A DNA stretch of 64,000 nucleotides from NCBI GenBank assembly GCA_037892935.1, contig JAYXKI010000001.1, positions 2,046,001 through 2,110,000 on the forward strand, read 5' to 3'. The notes below the pieces were generated by a model. It searched no databases. It saw nothing but the letters and a program-made list of their open reading frames with translations, and had not been told where the DNA came from. The position numbers were made by a program, and so were the translations under genes. Positions 12,685-22,678 of this stretch are shown piece after piece. The stretch comes from Phlebopus portentosus (lineage: Eukaryota > Basidiomycota > Agaricomycetes > Boletales > Boletinellaceae). Positions within the stretch are counted from its first letter, which is position 1, and every line of letters starts with the position of its first letter.

Positions 12685-13144
12685 TGTTAGGTGGCGAGAC
12701 TAACGGGCGTCGATCTCGAGGCAGCCAACACAACAACAAACAACTGGCTAACACGAGTTGCCGGGCTATACGCACGCTATGTCGCAGTGAAGGTAAGTAG
12801 AATTCAGCAACCTAATAATACAAGAGTAGATACCTATGTCGCAGTGAAGGTAAGTAGAATAGAAAGACAAGGAATGAAAGAGTCAAACTATCTACTTATA
12901 TAGACTTCGAGCACGTGAAGGACTTACTCTAATAAGAAGGTCACATGTCAAAGAGTGGAGTGATTAATGAGCGTGTTAGTCGGAAGGAACGGATTTAGTC
13001 ATGGCCGATGACTGAAGATGAATAAGCCACAACGGATTGAACGGAATTAGTAAAAGAGGATTAGTAACATAAAGAAAAGGAAAAGGAATATTTAAAATGA
13101 ATGATGACATAAGAAAAGAAAAGGAAAATGTTCGAGTCCTTACA
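12685..13144 (-). repeat. Family 4 LTR (3' LTR of F)
   Basis: A 460-bp repeat. On the + strand it starts TGTTAGGTGG and ends GTCCTTACA, and it pairs with the LTR at 35,055-35,529. A TATA box (TATATAAG on the - strand) lies near 12,895-12,902. It contains a direct repeat built on the motif GTCGCAGTGAAGGTAAGTAG, with two copies here and three in the other LTR. Confidence 0.88.
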
Positions 13145-13264
13145 TCACCCCTCTCTCAAGGTTGGGCGTCCCGACCAACCACATAATCCTTCTGACGATG
13201 TAAACCTATACAGTGCTCGCATGCTTTGTCGAGGTATTGTTAACTTTCGTGGAGCTCCAGGATG
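13145..13264 (-). other. 3' end of the F-type internal region, with the left copy of an 88-bp duplication
   Basis: On the - strand this is the extreme end of the pol reading region and the 3' untranslated stretch up to the polypurine tract. Bases 13,177-13,264 repeat, with about three differences, the 88 bp at 24,746-24,834 on the other side of element E. Confidence 0.75.
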
Positions 13265-14607
13265 TGAAACTCCTGTGCACTGTCTGATAGCTGAGGAGTG
13301 TCACAGTTCTTGGGGGCTGTTCGGTAAGATTAAAACGAGTGGGAAAGAGAAGGGTGATCTTTGGGGGGAAAACTAGAGAAGGGCTGATGCGTCGATCTGG
13401 GTTCCGGAGCAGTTCCGGAAGGGATGGAGGAGAAATGGGATTGAAGGCGGCTGGATGTATGCGAGGGGGGGGATTGGATTAAAGGAGATAGGCGAAGAAG
13501 CAAGGCGGGAGAAGTCGAAGCAAAGGGGGATCGGCGGTGGCGGTGCGAAGGTAATCGATGTCCTCACAGGTAATCCCTCGATGGATTCGAACCCTGAAGG
13601 CGGAAGACGATGAGACGAAGCTTAGAGAAGGACTTCCCCTAAGCGCTGACGATTCGAAGGTGATCCTTTCGAGGATCCGACACGATATAACGGGTTACGA
13701 CGAGTTACGACGGGTTTCGGTGGGTTACGAAGCGAAACGGAGCGATACGACGCGGAACGAAGCGATACGCAAGGGACTCAAGTGAGACCTCGCGTAGGGG
13801 CGTAGGGAGGAGAGATGAGGGTCTCCGACTTCAACACGGGTTGAACTGATCACACTGGGCTCGGGTACGACTGCAGAGCAGGAGACTCGAGGCGTATGAG
13901 ACAGAACTATCGTGTATTTGTGGGAGATAGAGTCGAGGAGAGTACAGGAAGAGTCGAATTGGTCTCGACTGTAGCTAAAGTGGGTTCAAGCCCGAGCTAA
14001 ACTGTTTTCTGCTAAAACTCTCCGGGCTAAAACTGGGCTCCTACTACAAGTTGCTCGCCTATTTATAACTTTGTCCGAACCTGAGCCATCGGAGCGTCAG
14101 GGAGCATAACGAAAGGAAATCGGAAGTGAAAATCATAAGGGAACACACGGGAACAAAGTACGAGGTGAGCATATCTGGAAGGTGGCGAGATAATGACCAT
14201 AGAGCATAATACGAAATGTGAGCGCACACGGAATAATGAGCATAAGAATCATAAGGAACAAAACAAAATATGAACGCATATGGGACTCAAAAGGGGAAAA
14301 GCCGGAGTGCGTCGCGTCGGGTCGAAACTTGGGAGGTGTCGGGGGCCGATTGCGGATCCTTCAATTTACCTCTCGTGCCTGGGTTTAGTAAGACGAGCTA
14401 GCTAAGTCAGCCTTTGTAAGTTTTCGACTGGGTGGCTCGAGCGTCCGAAGGTTCTTCCTACGCAGCGGTCGAGTGCGAGAGGCTACAGTAGTCCGTTCCA
14501 CTTCGAATCGAATCGATCCGCACCGAGTTCCGCTGTTACGATGCGGATCACCGCGGAACACGTGTCACGTGCGCGATCTCGGACCTAGCGTGTCGATGCT
14601 TCTTACA
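13265..14607 (-). repeat. 3' LTR of element E
   Basis: A 1343-bp LTR. On the + strand it starts TGAAACTCC and ends CTTCTTACA. It lies directly upstream, on the + strand, of the antisense gene, so any promoter for that gene should sit here. TATTTATA at 14,060-14,067 reads as TATAAATA on the - strand. Confidence 0.92.
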
Positions 14608-14741
14608 TCTCCCGGTTTCTTGAAATCGTGACTGTCCGCAGTCACACTCCCAATAGGGTTAGACTCGGCGTCTCTAGATTCTTGACGCGTAAAACGCGGT
14701 TCGCGACGCGTTCCGTTCATCTATCCTCTCTTCTCTCCGTC

Positions 14742-16662
14742 ATGTCCCAACAACAGCAACAACAACAGCGACAACAGCAACAACCGCAACAGCAGCAACA
14801 ACAGCCGCTGTTCGACGAGATCCCTGTCTCAGCGGAGGGCTTCGTGTTCAGCGATACGTGGCTTTACGGTGTCGGAAACCAGGTCCAGGTCATCGAGCGT
14901 TTGCACGAGGACGTGGATCAGAGACGGTTCGTGAGGATGACCGTTGCGCAGTCCGTTGAGAGGGCGGAGGAAATGCGTGAGATCCAGGTGCGCTTTCTTT
15001 TCTGTCTTCATCTATTCTCTTCGTTCCGTTCCGACTTCCTGAACTTCATAGACTGCGAGAAAGAGACTCGAGGACCTTCGGCCCGAGTGGGTGCCCATCG
15101 ATTTGATGTGGCCGCCGTATGCCGCGCGTTTCTGGGCGGAAAGCGTGGTTGCGCTTGCGGATCGTTGCGCAACCCTCAACATCAACTGCGACCAGCTCGA
15201 TGCGCTCAAGGCTTCGTACCTCGAGGACGAAAAGCGTTCGAAGCCGGACACCGAAGTCTACGTTCAGCAATGGCGCGCGGGTTTGACCGGTCTAGAAGGG
15301 GCGATCGGTCGTCACCGCGATCTGCTACGGCCACTGGTTGGCCATTTCGACGAAAGGAAGGACGAGCTGGAGAACACGGTCATGAAGATCGATCTGGACC
15401 AGGTGAGTGCTCATTCTCGCTTCTTCTTCAAATCTTGCTAACTGTTGAACTTCTAGCTATGGCGGATGTTTTGGGTCGGTCGTCGTCCTCCCGGCACGGA
15501 GATTGACGACGTCTGGACCGAATTCGGGTGGCTCGCTTGGGCGGAGATCCGGGGAATCCTCCTCTCAGCGCCGCTGAAGAGTCACGTCCACGAGGCCCTG
15601 CGGTGCTGGACTGCGTATGAGGAGAAGTGCTGCCCGTGCTCGGTCAAAGCCGCAGACGCCCTCGTTGCGCTGCGTTCCGACGCGCATCTCGGCGGATCGG
15701 GCCCCTTTTCGTCGGGTATATCCGAATTGACCGAGTCTGCCCTCAGGACGCTGCTGGGTCGTCAAGACTTGAGTCAGGTGGAGCGGGAGTCCGTCATCAG
15801 CGAGCTGGAAGATCGTGCGGACCGAGTTTCGTACTTGAGCGAGCTGGAGAAGATGGCAAGCGCGGTCAGGGTTCCGTCGCCGTCTTCGGATCGCGAGAGA
15901 GATGAGAGGCCCACGAAGCGGCCTCGGATTGTCGATTATTCGAGCGACGAGGAGTCGGTAGAGGGGAACTGCAACAACAGCAGCAGCAACATTCCTTCTG
16001 CTGCCAACGGTTTCTCTTCTGGGGGTCCGGCTGGAGATGACGACTTTGGGGCTTTTGACGAAGCGCCCCTCTTTCTTCCGGACGGTGCTGTCAGCGAGAG
16101 CAACAGCAGCAACAGCAATCCTCCGGCTGCGAGCGAGTCTCCGAGTGCAGAACGAATGGAAGAGGATGAGGGAAGCCAAGGCGATGGCGGGGACGGCAGC
16201 AGCAGTAGCAGCAGCAGCAGCAATTCGTCTGCTGGTGGCTGGGTCGTGCATGATGAGGGGTGTGAGAGGTGCGCGAGGACAGGCCGGGTCTGTGAGGGTT
16301 TCCCTGGGCAGGCCTGTGATTACTGCCGCACGAAGGCCAGGCGGCGATGCGAGCTGGCTACGCACGGGAGGGCTGCGCGTCGCCTGCGGAACGAGCAGGT
16401 GGAACGCGAGACGCGCGAAGCTCGTCAGCGCGCAACGGCGCAGGTGCTGAGGATGCCGGTTGCGCCTGTCCTCGAGGTGAGTGACATCGAGGAGTTGGTC
16501 GCCGGGACGGACGAGAGCGCCGTCCATTTCCGGATGGCGGCCTTGGAGAGGCGCGCGCGCGTGTTGTTCCGCGCTGCGGATCAACTGCGCAACCTAGCGG
16601 AGGAGATGCTGGCCGAGACCAGTGCGCTAGGAAGGGTGGTAAGGGGTGAGGAGGAAGAGTAA
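14742..16662 (+). CDS. Antisense accessory gene of element E: three-exon protein with a Zn2Cys6 motif
   Basis: This gene lies between the integrase end and the 3' LTR, on the strand opposite gag-pol. Exons are 14,742-14,987, 15,052-15,402 and 15,457-16,662. The introns are 64 and 54 nt (GTGCGC and GTGAGT donors, CATAG and TCTAG acceptors, CTAAC branch in the second), all in phase 0. The ATG at 14,742 starts a polyglutamine N-terminus. The product is about 600 residues: a predicted helical middle, a Ser/Asp/Glu-rich linker, then cysteines 468, 471, 478, 486, 489 and 497 spaced CX2CX6CX7CX2CX7C, which fits the fungal Zn2Cys6 binuclear cluster, followed by a basic segment and a helical tail. The family usually binds DNA; a role here in transcriptional control is inference. 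It is fully open in this copy. Confidence 0.82.
14988..15051 (+). other. Intron 1 of the antisense gene
   Basis: The donor follows CAG with GTGCGC and the acceptor is CTTCATAG, pyrimidine-rich throughout. Removal joins two phase-0 exons, whereas the unspliced frame closes soon after. Confidence 0.78.
15403..15456 (+). other. Intron 2 of the antisense gene
   Basis: Donor CAG/GTGAGT, branch-like GCTAAC, acceptor ACTTCTAG. It contains an in-frame stop (TAA) if unspliced. Confidence 0.8.
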
Positions 16663-17236
16663 GGAGTAAGAGGAGTGAGGAGAGGGGGTAGAGTGCGTCA
16701 AAAACGACGCTTTTCGTCTAGTGTCCCCTCATGGGACGAATAAAAACAAAGAAAAAGAAGAAAAAGAAAAAAATAATTTGAACTTTTGTATATATAGTTT
16801 TTGTGCGTTTTTGAATGTTATGAATTTTTGTTTGCGGTTTTGACGTTTGGGGTGAAGGTAAATGAGGCGAGGTCGAAGAATAATGGAAGAATGAGGATTG
16901 AGATATGAGAAAATGAGAGATTAGAGAAAATAAGCGGTGATTATTGAGTCGAAAGGACTGAGAGAAAAATAAGCTAGTTGCGCTGTTTTGCGCAGCGCTA
17001 CGCCGGGTTGCGATTCGCAACTGAGCGCATGAAGGTGAACACGCGGTTGAACGCGTATCTCGGTTTGCGCGAACACTTTTCCGAGGGTCTAAATGCGGTT
17101 GAGCGCGAATAATTCGAAGGAAGGAAAAATTGAGAGGAAAATCGGGAGAGGAATGAAATGAAACGAATAATCGAAAGGATCTAATAGAAGAAGAATGTCA
17201 GTGGTTTGCATGGAAGGTATCAGAACTGAATGGTGT
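16663..17236. other. Intergenic spacer between the antisense gene and the pol 3' end (element E)
   Basis: An A/G-rich + strand with no convincing ORF. It separates two convergent genes, the antisense gene reading right and gag-pol reading left, and so must hold both 3' untranslated regions. I see no clear hairpin terminator, as expected for polymerase II genes. Confidence 0.6.
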
Positions 17237-18304
17237 TTATAAGTTGAGGTTTTGAGATTCCGACTGGGCGTCGGAAACGTCGTCTTCTTCTGGTTCGATT
17301 GGGGGGTTGGCGTCGTCCTCGAGTTCGTCATCTGCTGCGTTTACGAGTTTAGTAACGGGTACAGAGAGATTCGAACGAGGAAAGTAAGGAATCAGGCGAA
17401 ACGCAGCTACTCGGATCTTCGAGACTGATCCGTCGAGTTCCGCAATGACATATGAACCGGCCTTTGTTTTGCGTACTACCACGTAGGGTCCTAGGTATCG
17501 GGGCTTCGTCTTGCGATTAAGTTCCATTTTGATGCGCGTATTTCGCAACAATACGAGTCGTCCTGGCTGGAAATCGTAGTCTTTGATTTTGGCCTTGTTG
17601 ATCTCTTCGAATTGTCGCGCGTATGCATGCCGGGCATCGGAAACTAATCTGGCGATTCGATCCAGTTCCTCAGGACGCTTCTGGAGCTGCTTCGCGCGAG
17701 TTGCGATGAGTTCCGCAGTCGGAACAGGCGTATCGACCGGGGGGGCTAAGTACGTGGCTTCGGCGAGGTCGAAAGGTAGAATAGGCTCTACTCCGTGTAC
17801 CATGTAATACGGGGACATTCCGGTCGCCTTCTGGATGGTGATTCTTTCTGCCCAAAATACTGAGTAAGCTTGGTCGCTCCATCGTTTGTCATTACCGTCT
17901 ACAGCCTTTATCAGGGCTTCCTGCACATCGTAGTGGCGTCTTTCTACAATTCCATTAGCGCGAGAGTTGTATGCTGAGATGCGTATGTGATTGATGTGAT
18001 ATCGATTCTTGAGGTAATCGAGTGCTGCGATGAACGGTTTCCCATTATCTGTTACGAGCTCGGGACAAGCGCCGTATCTGCAAAGGAGGTCTTGGAAAAT
18101 GAACTGGGCTATCGCTTGCCGGTTTCTTCGCGCAAGAGTCGAAATTCGGGGTAACCGGATAAAGCGCATCGGGCTTGTACGATGTACCGGTATCCTCCAG
18201 ACTTCGGCATTACCTTGGTGTCGATGTGTATGCGCTGGAAAATCGATGGTATTGTTGGTACGACCGGGGGAATTAGAATGTTCTTCGTCTGGCGAACTTG
18301 GCAC
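17237..18304 (-). CDS. pol: Integrase core and C-terminal part of element E pol
   Basis: This is the downstream segment of the E polyprotein, in a frame shifted by one base from the preceding RT segment near 18,120. It contains the second catalytic aspartate (V-T-D-N-G, about residue 110) and the glutamate (G-I-V-E-R-R) of the D,D,E integrase. A basic C-terminal domain follows, with a G-P-Y-V-V motif and an acidic tail. No chromodomain was recognised, unlike families 1 and 4. Residues before about 60 are out-of-frame sequence and not part of the protein. Confidence 0.85.
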   Translation of the reverse strand: MPSSPDEEHSNSPGRTNNTIDFPAHTHRHQGNAEVWRIPVHRTSPMRFIRLPRISTLARRNRQAIAQFIFQDLLCRYGACPELVTDNGKPFIAALDYLKNRYHINHIRISAYNSRANGIVERRHYDVQEALIKAVDGNDKRWSDQAYSVFWAERITIQKATGMSPYYMVHGVEPILPFDLAEATYLAPPVDTPVPTAELIATRAKQLQKRPEELDRIARLVSDARHAYARQFEEINKAKIKDYDFQPGRLVLLRNTRIKMELNRKTKPRYLGPYVVVRKTKAGSYVIAELDGSVSKIRVAAFRLIPYFPRSNLSVPVTKLVNAADDELEDDANPPIEPEEDDVSDAQSESQNLNL

Positions 18305-20676
18305 TCATGACAGGTGCGCACGTAGTATTTGACGTCTGGACCGAGGGTAGGCCACCAAAATCGTTCCAGGAGTCGAATTCGAACAGAGTATACTCCCTTG
18401 TGGCCTAGATCGTCATGCGCTTGCTTTACGAGGTTCCATCTGCGTTCCGGTTCGATTACGACTTGGTGTCGTCCGTTCCGCACCTTCTTCCACAAACGTC
18501 CGTCTCTAGCGAAGAAATTTGCCGCGTACCTGATCAGCGCTGCATAGCCACGATCGTCTAACTGATCCGGTCGCTTCTGGCCGATCAAGAAGCTCTTGAC
18601 GTGATCCAAGCGAGCATCTTTCGGGTTAGCTCTCTCGGAGCTGGGAAACAAGGTCAACGCGATGTCAGTCATCTTCGGGAAGTCAGAGCTGCCGTTTCCC
18701 TTCCGGCGTTTACTGTTCGAGCCCTCGAGGTATCCTACTGATCCGAGAGTTGCTTGCGCATTTCCAGGGCTCGATGGGAGTCGTTTCGTTTGGTTGCGCG
18801 CACGTAAGTCTGCGCAATACGTCGTAACTGGGTTTTCGATGTAGAATCCATACGTGTCGTCTATCCACTCTTCGTATCCTTTGTCCGGAGGTGGATCTTC
18901 GGGTGCCGGGGGTCGTCGAGAAAGTCCGTCGGTGCATTTGAAGTTTGCCGCCGGGATGTGGCGAATCTCGAAGTCGAATAGAAGTATCCCGGCGATCCAG
19001 CGGTTGATCGTAGCGTTTGGTTGTAAGTCCGGGTTGTTAATCATGCCTTTGATGTATGCTGCGTCCATTTCTACGACAAGCTTGCGCACTCCGATGAGAT
19101 ATAGTCGCATGGCGTGTAACGTACGAAATAGTCCGTAAAGTTCGATTTTCGGTTGGGAGTATGTTGCTTGCGTGGCATTCCAGTTTATGGAACCGAAGCG
19201 ATTAATCCTTCTTCGTCCATCTACGTGTTCTTGACCCAAATACCATCCTACTCCGATAATCGACGAATCCACCGCAAGTACAACTTCGAGTTCCGATTGA
19301 TAGTCTATTGCGCATAGAGCTGGACACCTAATGACCGCTTCTTTCAACTCGTTCATTGATTCCTGTTCTTCGTCTGTCCAATCGAAAATGTTGTTCTTCC
19401 GAGTGAGTCGATTGAGGGGGCGTGCTATCTTGGCGAAATCCTTAATGAAAATTCGCAGGACTCCCACTGTTCCGAGGAATCCTTTGACTTCGGTTACGGA
19501 TCGGCATGGCGGCCAGTCACTGACCTTCTGGACTTTCGATTCGTCTGGCTCTCGTCCATAATATGTCAGTTTGTGTCCGAGAAATACGATTGACTCAACG
19601 CCGATCTCCATTTTCTTTCCTGAGTACGTCCCTCCCACTGCCTTGACTCGCTGCAAAATTCGATTTACGTCGCATATATGCTCGTAAATAAATCGCCTAA
19701 TCCCTGGATTCTCTGGCAGGGTTTCGTAAGAGCCATCCGGGAGTTCGTAGCGCGTTTTGGGACCTAATCCGGGCGAATCGTCTGCATACGGATCGGTACA
19801 GTGCGGAATCTCGTCTTGTAGGATGAAAGCGACGTCATTGTGCATAATCTGAAGGGAATTCGTGTATCCCATCGGGAGAACCGTCATTCTGAACGTTCCC
19901 AAGGGAGTCTGAAATGTCGTGAGATCTCGAGAGCGTTCGTCTAGAACTCGCTGGTCAAAAGCCACATAGAAATCGAGGCTCGAATAACAACTTCGTCCGC
20001 CGCAACGCTCCGCAATGGTCTCTATATTCGGCGGAACGGCTGAGTCTCGGACGGAAACGCCATTCATGTCTTGCAGGTCGAGTATAAATCGAAGGGAGAC
20101 TCCATCTTTCTTGACTAGGCAAAACCATCGTGATCGGTACGAGGAGTTAGACGGTTCAATGGCTCCATTCTTGATTTTCTCGCGAATCAGGTTGATGGTA
20201 CGCTCGAGAATACCCGGAGGAATAGGTATGTTCTTGTGTACCCACGGTACATGCGGTACCGTCGGGATGCGAATCGGATCGAAGTATTGCGCATCGAAAC
20301 TACCCCGTTCCGCTTCCGTCCACGCTAGTGCTCCTTCCTGCAGCATAAGTAGGTTAGCCACTAGCAGCCTTTCTTCGGGCCATAAGAACTGATTCTCGTC
20401 AATCCTGAGGGCTTCAAACCGCTCCTTCGTAAGTCTGCCTATGGGCGTAAACGGTTTCGGTTTCTTTGGTATTTCGGACAGTCCTTCGAGCGGGTTCGGA
20501 TGCCTCCTTCGAACGATCCGAAATTCTTCTGGTAGTACCCCGGGGACGGGCCGTACTTTCTGAGCGACGCGTTTGTACATGAGTACCGCCGGGTCGTCGT
20601 CGTCCGGGGTCTCTAGAATACATGATCTATAAGGTCGATTTGAATAGTCAGTAGCGAAACGCATTGGGTCTTTCAT
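18109..20676 (-). CDS. pol: Reverse transcriptase, RNase H and integrase N-terminal part of element E pol
   Basis: 855 codons. The RT catalytic box reads Y-A-D-D and is followed by an unusually long insert (P-D-G-S-Y-E-T-L-P-E-N-P-G-I-R-R) before the next conserved RT block. RNase H follows (A-V-D-S-S, I-E-L-Y-G, E-M-D-A-A), then the integrase zinc finger (H-D-D-L-G-H-K-G, C-H-E-C) and the first integrase aspartate in H-I-D-T-K. The frame closes in R-E-E-T-G-K-R at 18,109, where a one-base shift leads into the integrase core. The RT insert is typical of a clade common in Agaricomycetes, by recollection of the family. Confidence 0.9.
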   Translation of the reverse strand: MKDPMRFATDYSNRPYRSCILETPDDDDPAVLMYKRVAQKVRPVPGVLPEEFRIVRRRHPNPLEGLSEIPKKPKPFTPIGRLTKERFEALRIDENQFLWPEERLLVANLLMLQEGALAWTEAERGSFDAQYFDPIRIPTVPHVPWVHKNIPIPPGILERTINLIREKIKNGAIEPSNSSYRSRWFCLVKKDGVSLRFILDLQDMNGVSVRDSAVPPNIETIAERCGGRSCYSSLDFYVAFDQRVLDERSRDLTTFQTPLGTFRMTVLPMGYTNSLQIMHNDVAFILQDEIPHCTDPYADDSPGLGPKTRYELPDGSYETLPENPGIRRFIYEHICDVNRILQRVKAVGGTYSGKKMEIGVESIVFLGHKLTYYGREPDESKVQKVSDWPPCRSVTEVKGFLGTVGVLRIFIKDFAKIARPLNRLTRKNNIFDWTDEEQESMNELKEAVIRCPALCAIDYQSELEVVLAVDSSIIGVGWYLGQEHVDGRRRINRFGSINWNATQATYSQPKIELYGLFRTLHAMRLYLIGVRKLVVEMDAAYIKGMINNPDLQPNATINRWIAGILLFDFEIRHIPAANFKCTDGLSRRPPAPEDPPPDKGYEEWIDDTYGFYIENPVTTYCADLRARNQTKRLPSSPGNAQATLGSVGYLEGSNSKRRKGNGSSDFPKMTDIALTLFPSSERANPKDARLDHVKSFLIGQKRPDQLDDRGYAALIRYAANFFARDGRLWKKVRNGRHQVVIEPERRWNLVKQAHDDLGHKGVYSVRIRLLERFWWPTLGPDVKYYVRTCHECQVRQTKNILIPPVVPTIPSIFQRIHIDTKVMPKSGGYRYIVQARCALSGYPEFRLLREETGKR

Positions 20677-20801
20677 CAGCTTCCGAAGCTGGTTACTAAA
20701 TAGAGAGGTGAAAGCGTCGGAAACATCAATAGAATAGATAGAAAACGTATTGTTGAGGCTTGAACATGAATAATCGCCTACGTCTCGCTGACGTCTTAGT
20801 A

Positions 20802-21528
20802 TCAGTTCCTCGACGTCTGCTGAAAACCCTGTTGCGCAACGTTGCGCAACACGTTCCGAATTCCAGTCGCGACCTTGCTATGTCGATTCCTGTCGTTGGG
20901 GTCTGATAGCGTTATATGCTGGTCTCCCGAGGTATAATCCTTGGTTTCGCATTCGGTTACTGCGAAGAAGGGTCGTCCGAGTAGCGCCTGAAACGGCGCC
21001 TGACGAACGACATGCACTTGCAGGGAAAGATCAATCCCGGCTATCGTAAACTTGGCGTTCGGGATTAGTCCTACGGTGGCCGACTTCGCTGTGTCCGCCA
21101 TCTCGATGGTCGTGCTCTGGTCCGGTGATAGGGGCACTTGAAGTTTTTCCCAAACGTCTTCCCTAATCAGACACACTGCTGCGCCTTGATCGAGTACGCA
21201 CTCCACTTCCATCGCGTCCTCCACTACGGCTGTAATCGTACGAAGGGGGAGAGTTGCTTCCGCGGTCACTCCCGACGTTCCGATGGACAGAATCGAGTCC
21301 TCAGGTTGTTGCGATGCGGTTCCGCACAGTTGCATGGCGTAACTCGGCGATTCGACGAGATTCACATCGGCAGCGTTATATCTCTTTGCGGTAGTGAGTT
21401 CCTTTAGTTGCTTTCGTAGTTCGGGGGCGATCGATAACAGTTCCCTTTGGCTAAGCGTAATGCTCGTGTCGAGCGTCCGAGTGAGCACGTTAGAGACAGC
21501 GTTAGAATCTTCAACGGGGACTACGTAG
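20802..21528 (-). CDS. Retropepsin region of element E
   Basis: It holds an aspartic protease-like domain: V-L-D-Q-G-A-A-V-C-L-I as the active-site strand (D-Q-G instead of D-S/T-G) and a later L-L-G-R-P-F-F motif. The frame is open upstream of 21,488 for a few codons (Y-R-Y-V-V-P) and is offset from the upstream gag frame, so a one-base break or a programmed shift lies near 21,530. The segment ends about 125 nt before the RT frame begins. Confidence 0.75.
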
Positions 21529-22678
21529 CGGTATTGGGGTTGGGGGTTCGAGGGTTTTCTAATATCATCCCGCTGCGGTGACGAACGTGAAACCGCCGGG
21601 GACTTAGGAATAGGGGTGGCGACTGCTGCGCCTTCGAAGCCCCTCTTCCCGGCGGTCCCACTTTTGTCGGAATGACTACTCCGTCGAACTTCTGCCTTTT
21701 ACCAGTCGCCGCTTTCTTCTTTGCCTCGTTGAGCAAGATTTCTAAACGTTCTACTTCGTAATCGGTCTCTTCTGTCTGATCCTCGCCGATTTCCTGGAGC
21801 ATAGCTGATGCTATCGGCTCGGCCGGGGTTTCCGGGTGCTCGGCGACTTCGATGATGTTGACTGGATGTGACGGGTTCGGCTTTAGCAAGTTGTCAATTC
21901 GCTCCATCAGGTTCCGGCCCGAAACCCTACTTGATACGAAGGCTCCGTTTGGCATGACTACTCGTCCGTTCGAGTCACGTAGACACTTTCCGGCCTGGAT
22001 ATACTCGAGTACCTTCGGGCACGACCTTATAAAGTGGCCGGGATCGCTGCAGAACGCACATCCGGGCGTGCGAGCCAATGGGGCCGGTTGCGGACCTGTT
22101 GCGATTCGAGGGCCCTGGCCTCTAGTGAGCGATTCCAGTGTTACCTGAAAACCCTTCAGCGTTTCCCAAACTTTACTCAAGTCCGTTTCTTCCTTCTTGA
22201 CGGTCATTCCATGTCCTCCCGACGACGCGCTCATCGTTGCGCTCGTTCCGCCGCTCATCGGGTCGGATCCGATCTGATCGACTGCGGATCCCGAAAGAAT
22301 GTACATAGCTGCGTTTGCTACTTTCTCGATGTCGTAGGGGTCGCCCCTCTCGTGGTCCGGGTCCTTGATTTCGAGCCTTTGCAGGATATCCTTCCTAGTC
22401 TGGCCCGAAATGCCTCGAAGAAACGCGAATTTCGAGTCGTTCTCGGTAAGTTTGTTGCTGGTAACTAGATACCTGGCTCTGCGTAGGAACTCGCGATGAT
22501 AAGTGCCGAATTCATCTCTGGTGTGAATACCTTTTTCGGCCCATTCGGCGATGAACTGCTCCAATTCGCCCCTAGAGTATCTCTTGCCGTCTGCCAAACT
22601 TGGATAAAGCTCTTGACGGCCGTTTTGAAATCTCCGACGCTCGCAGGGGCGGCAGAAACTTCGGGGAGGGTCTCCCAT
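21521..22678 (-). CDS. gag: gag C-terminal half with zinc knuckle, element E
   Basis: It contains capsid-like sequence followed by a CCHC knuckle (C-A-F-C-S-D-P-G-H-F-I-R-S-C). Its first residues overlap, in another frame, the gag N-terminal ORF; the true protein crosses frames near 22,610, which implies a one-base indel in this copy. The C-terminal quarter is Pro/Ser-rich. Confidence 0.8.
   Translation of the reverse strand: MGDPPRSFCRPCERRRFQNGRQELYPSLADGKRYSRGELEQFIAEWAEKGIHTRDEFGTYHREFLRRARYLVTSNKLTENDSKFAFLRGISGQTRKDILQRLEIKDPDHERGDPYDIEKVANAAMYILSGSAVDQIGSDPMSGGTSATMSASSGGHGMTVKKEETDLSKVWETLKGFQVTLESLTRGQGPRIATGPQPAPLARTPGCAFCSDPGHFIRSCPKVLEYIQAGKCLRDSNGRVVMPNGAFVSSRVSGRNLMERIDNLLKPNPSHPVNIIEVAEHPETPAEPIASAMLQEIGEDQTEETDYEVERLEILLNEAKKKAATGKRQKFDGVVIPTKVGPPGRGASKAQQSPPLFLSPRRFHVRHRSGMILENPRTPNPNTAT

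Noticed and set aside
13558..13785. 75-codon ORF repeated at 13,558 and 23,696
   Set aside because: It is simply the same stretch of the two LTRs of element E; short, no evidence of coding.
15565..16584. 339-codon - strand frame opposite the antisense Zn2Cys6 gene
   Set aside because: Arg-rich mirror of a GC-rich exon; it lacks gag-pol motifs and spans no recognised family.
16700..17331. Small - strand frames at 16,718-17,020 and 17,089-17,331 as genes
   Set aside because: Low-complexity Ser/Phe/Thr-rich translations of the A/G-rich spacer; no start context or domain.
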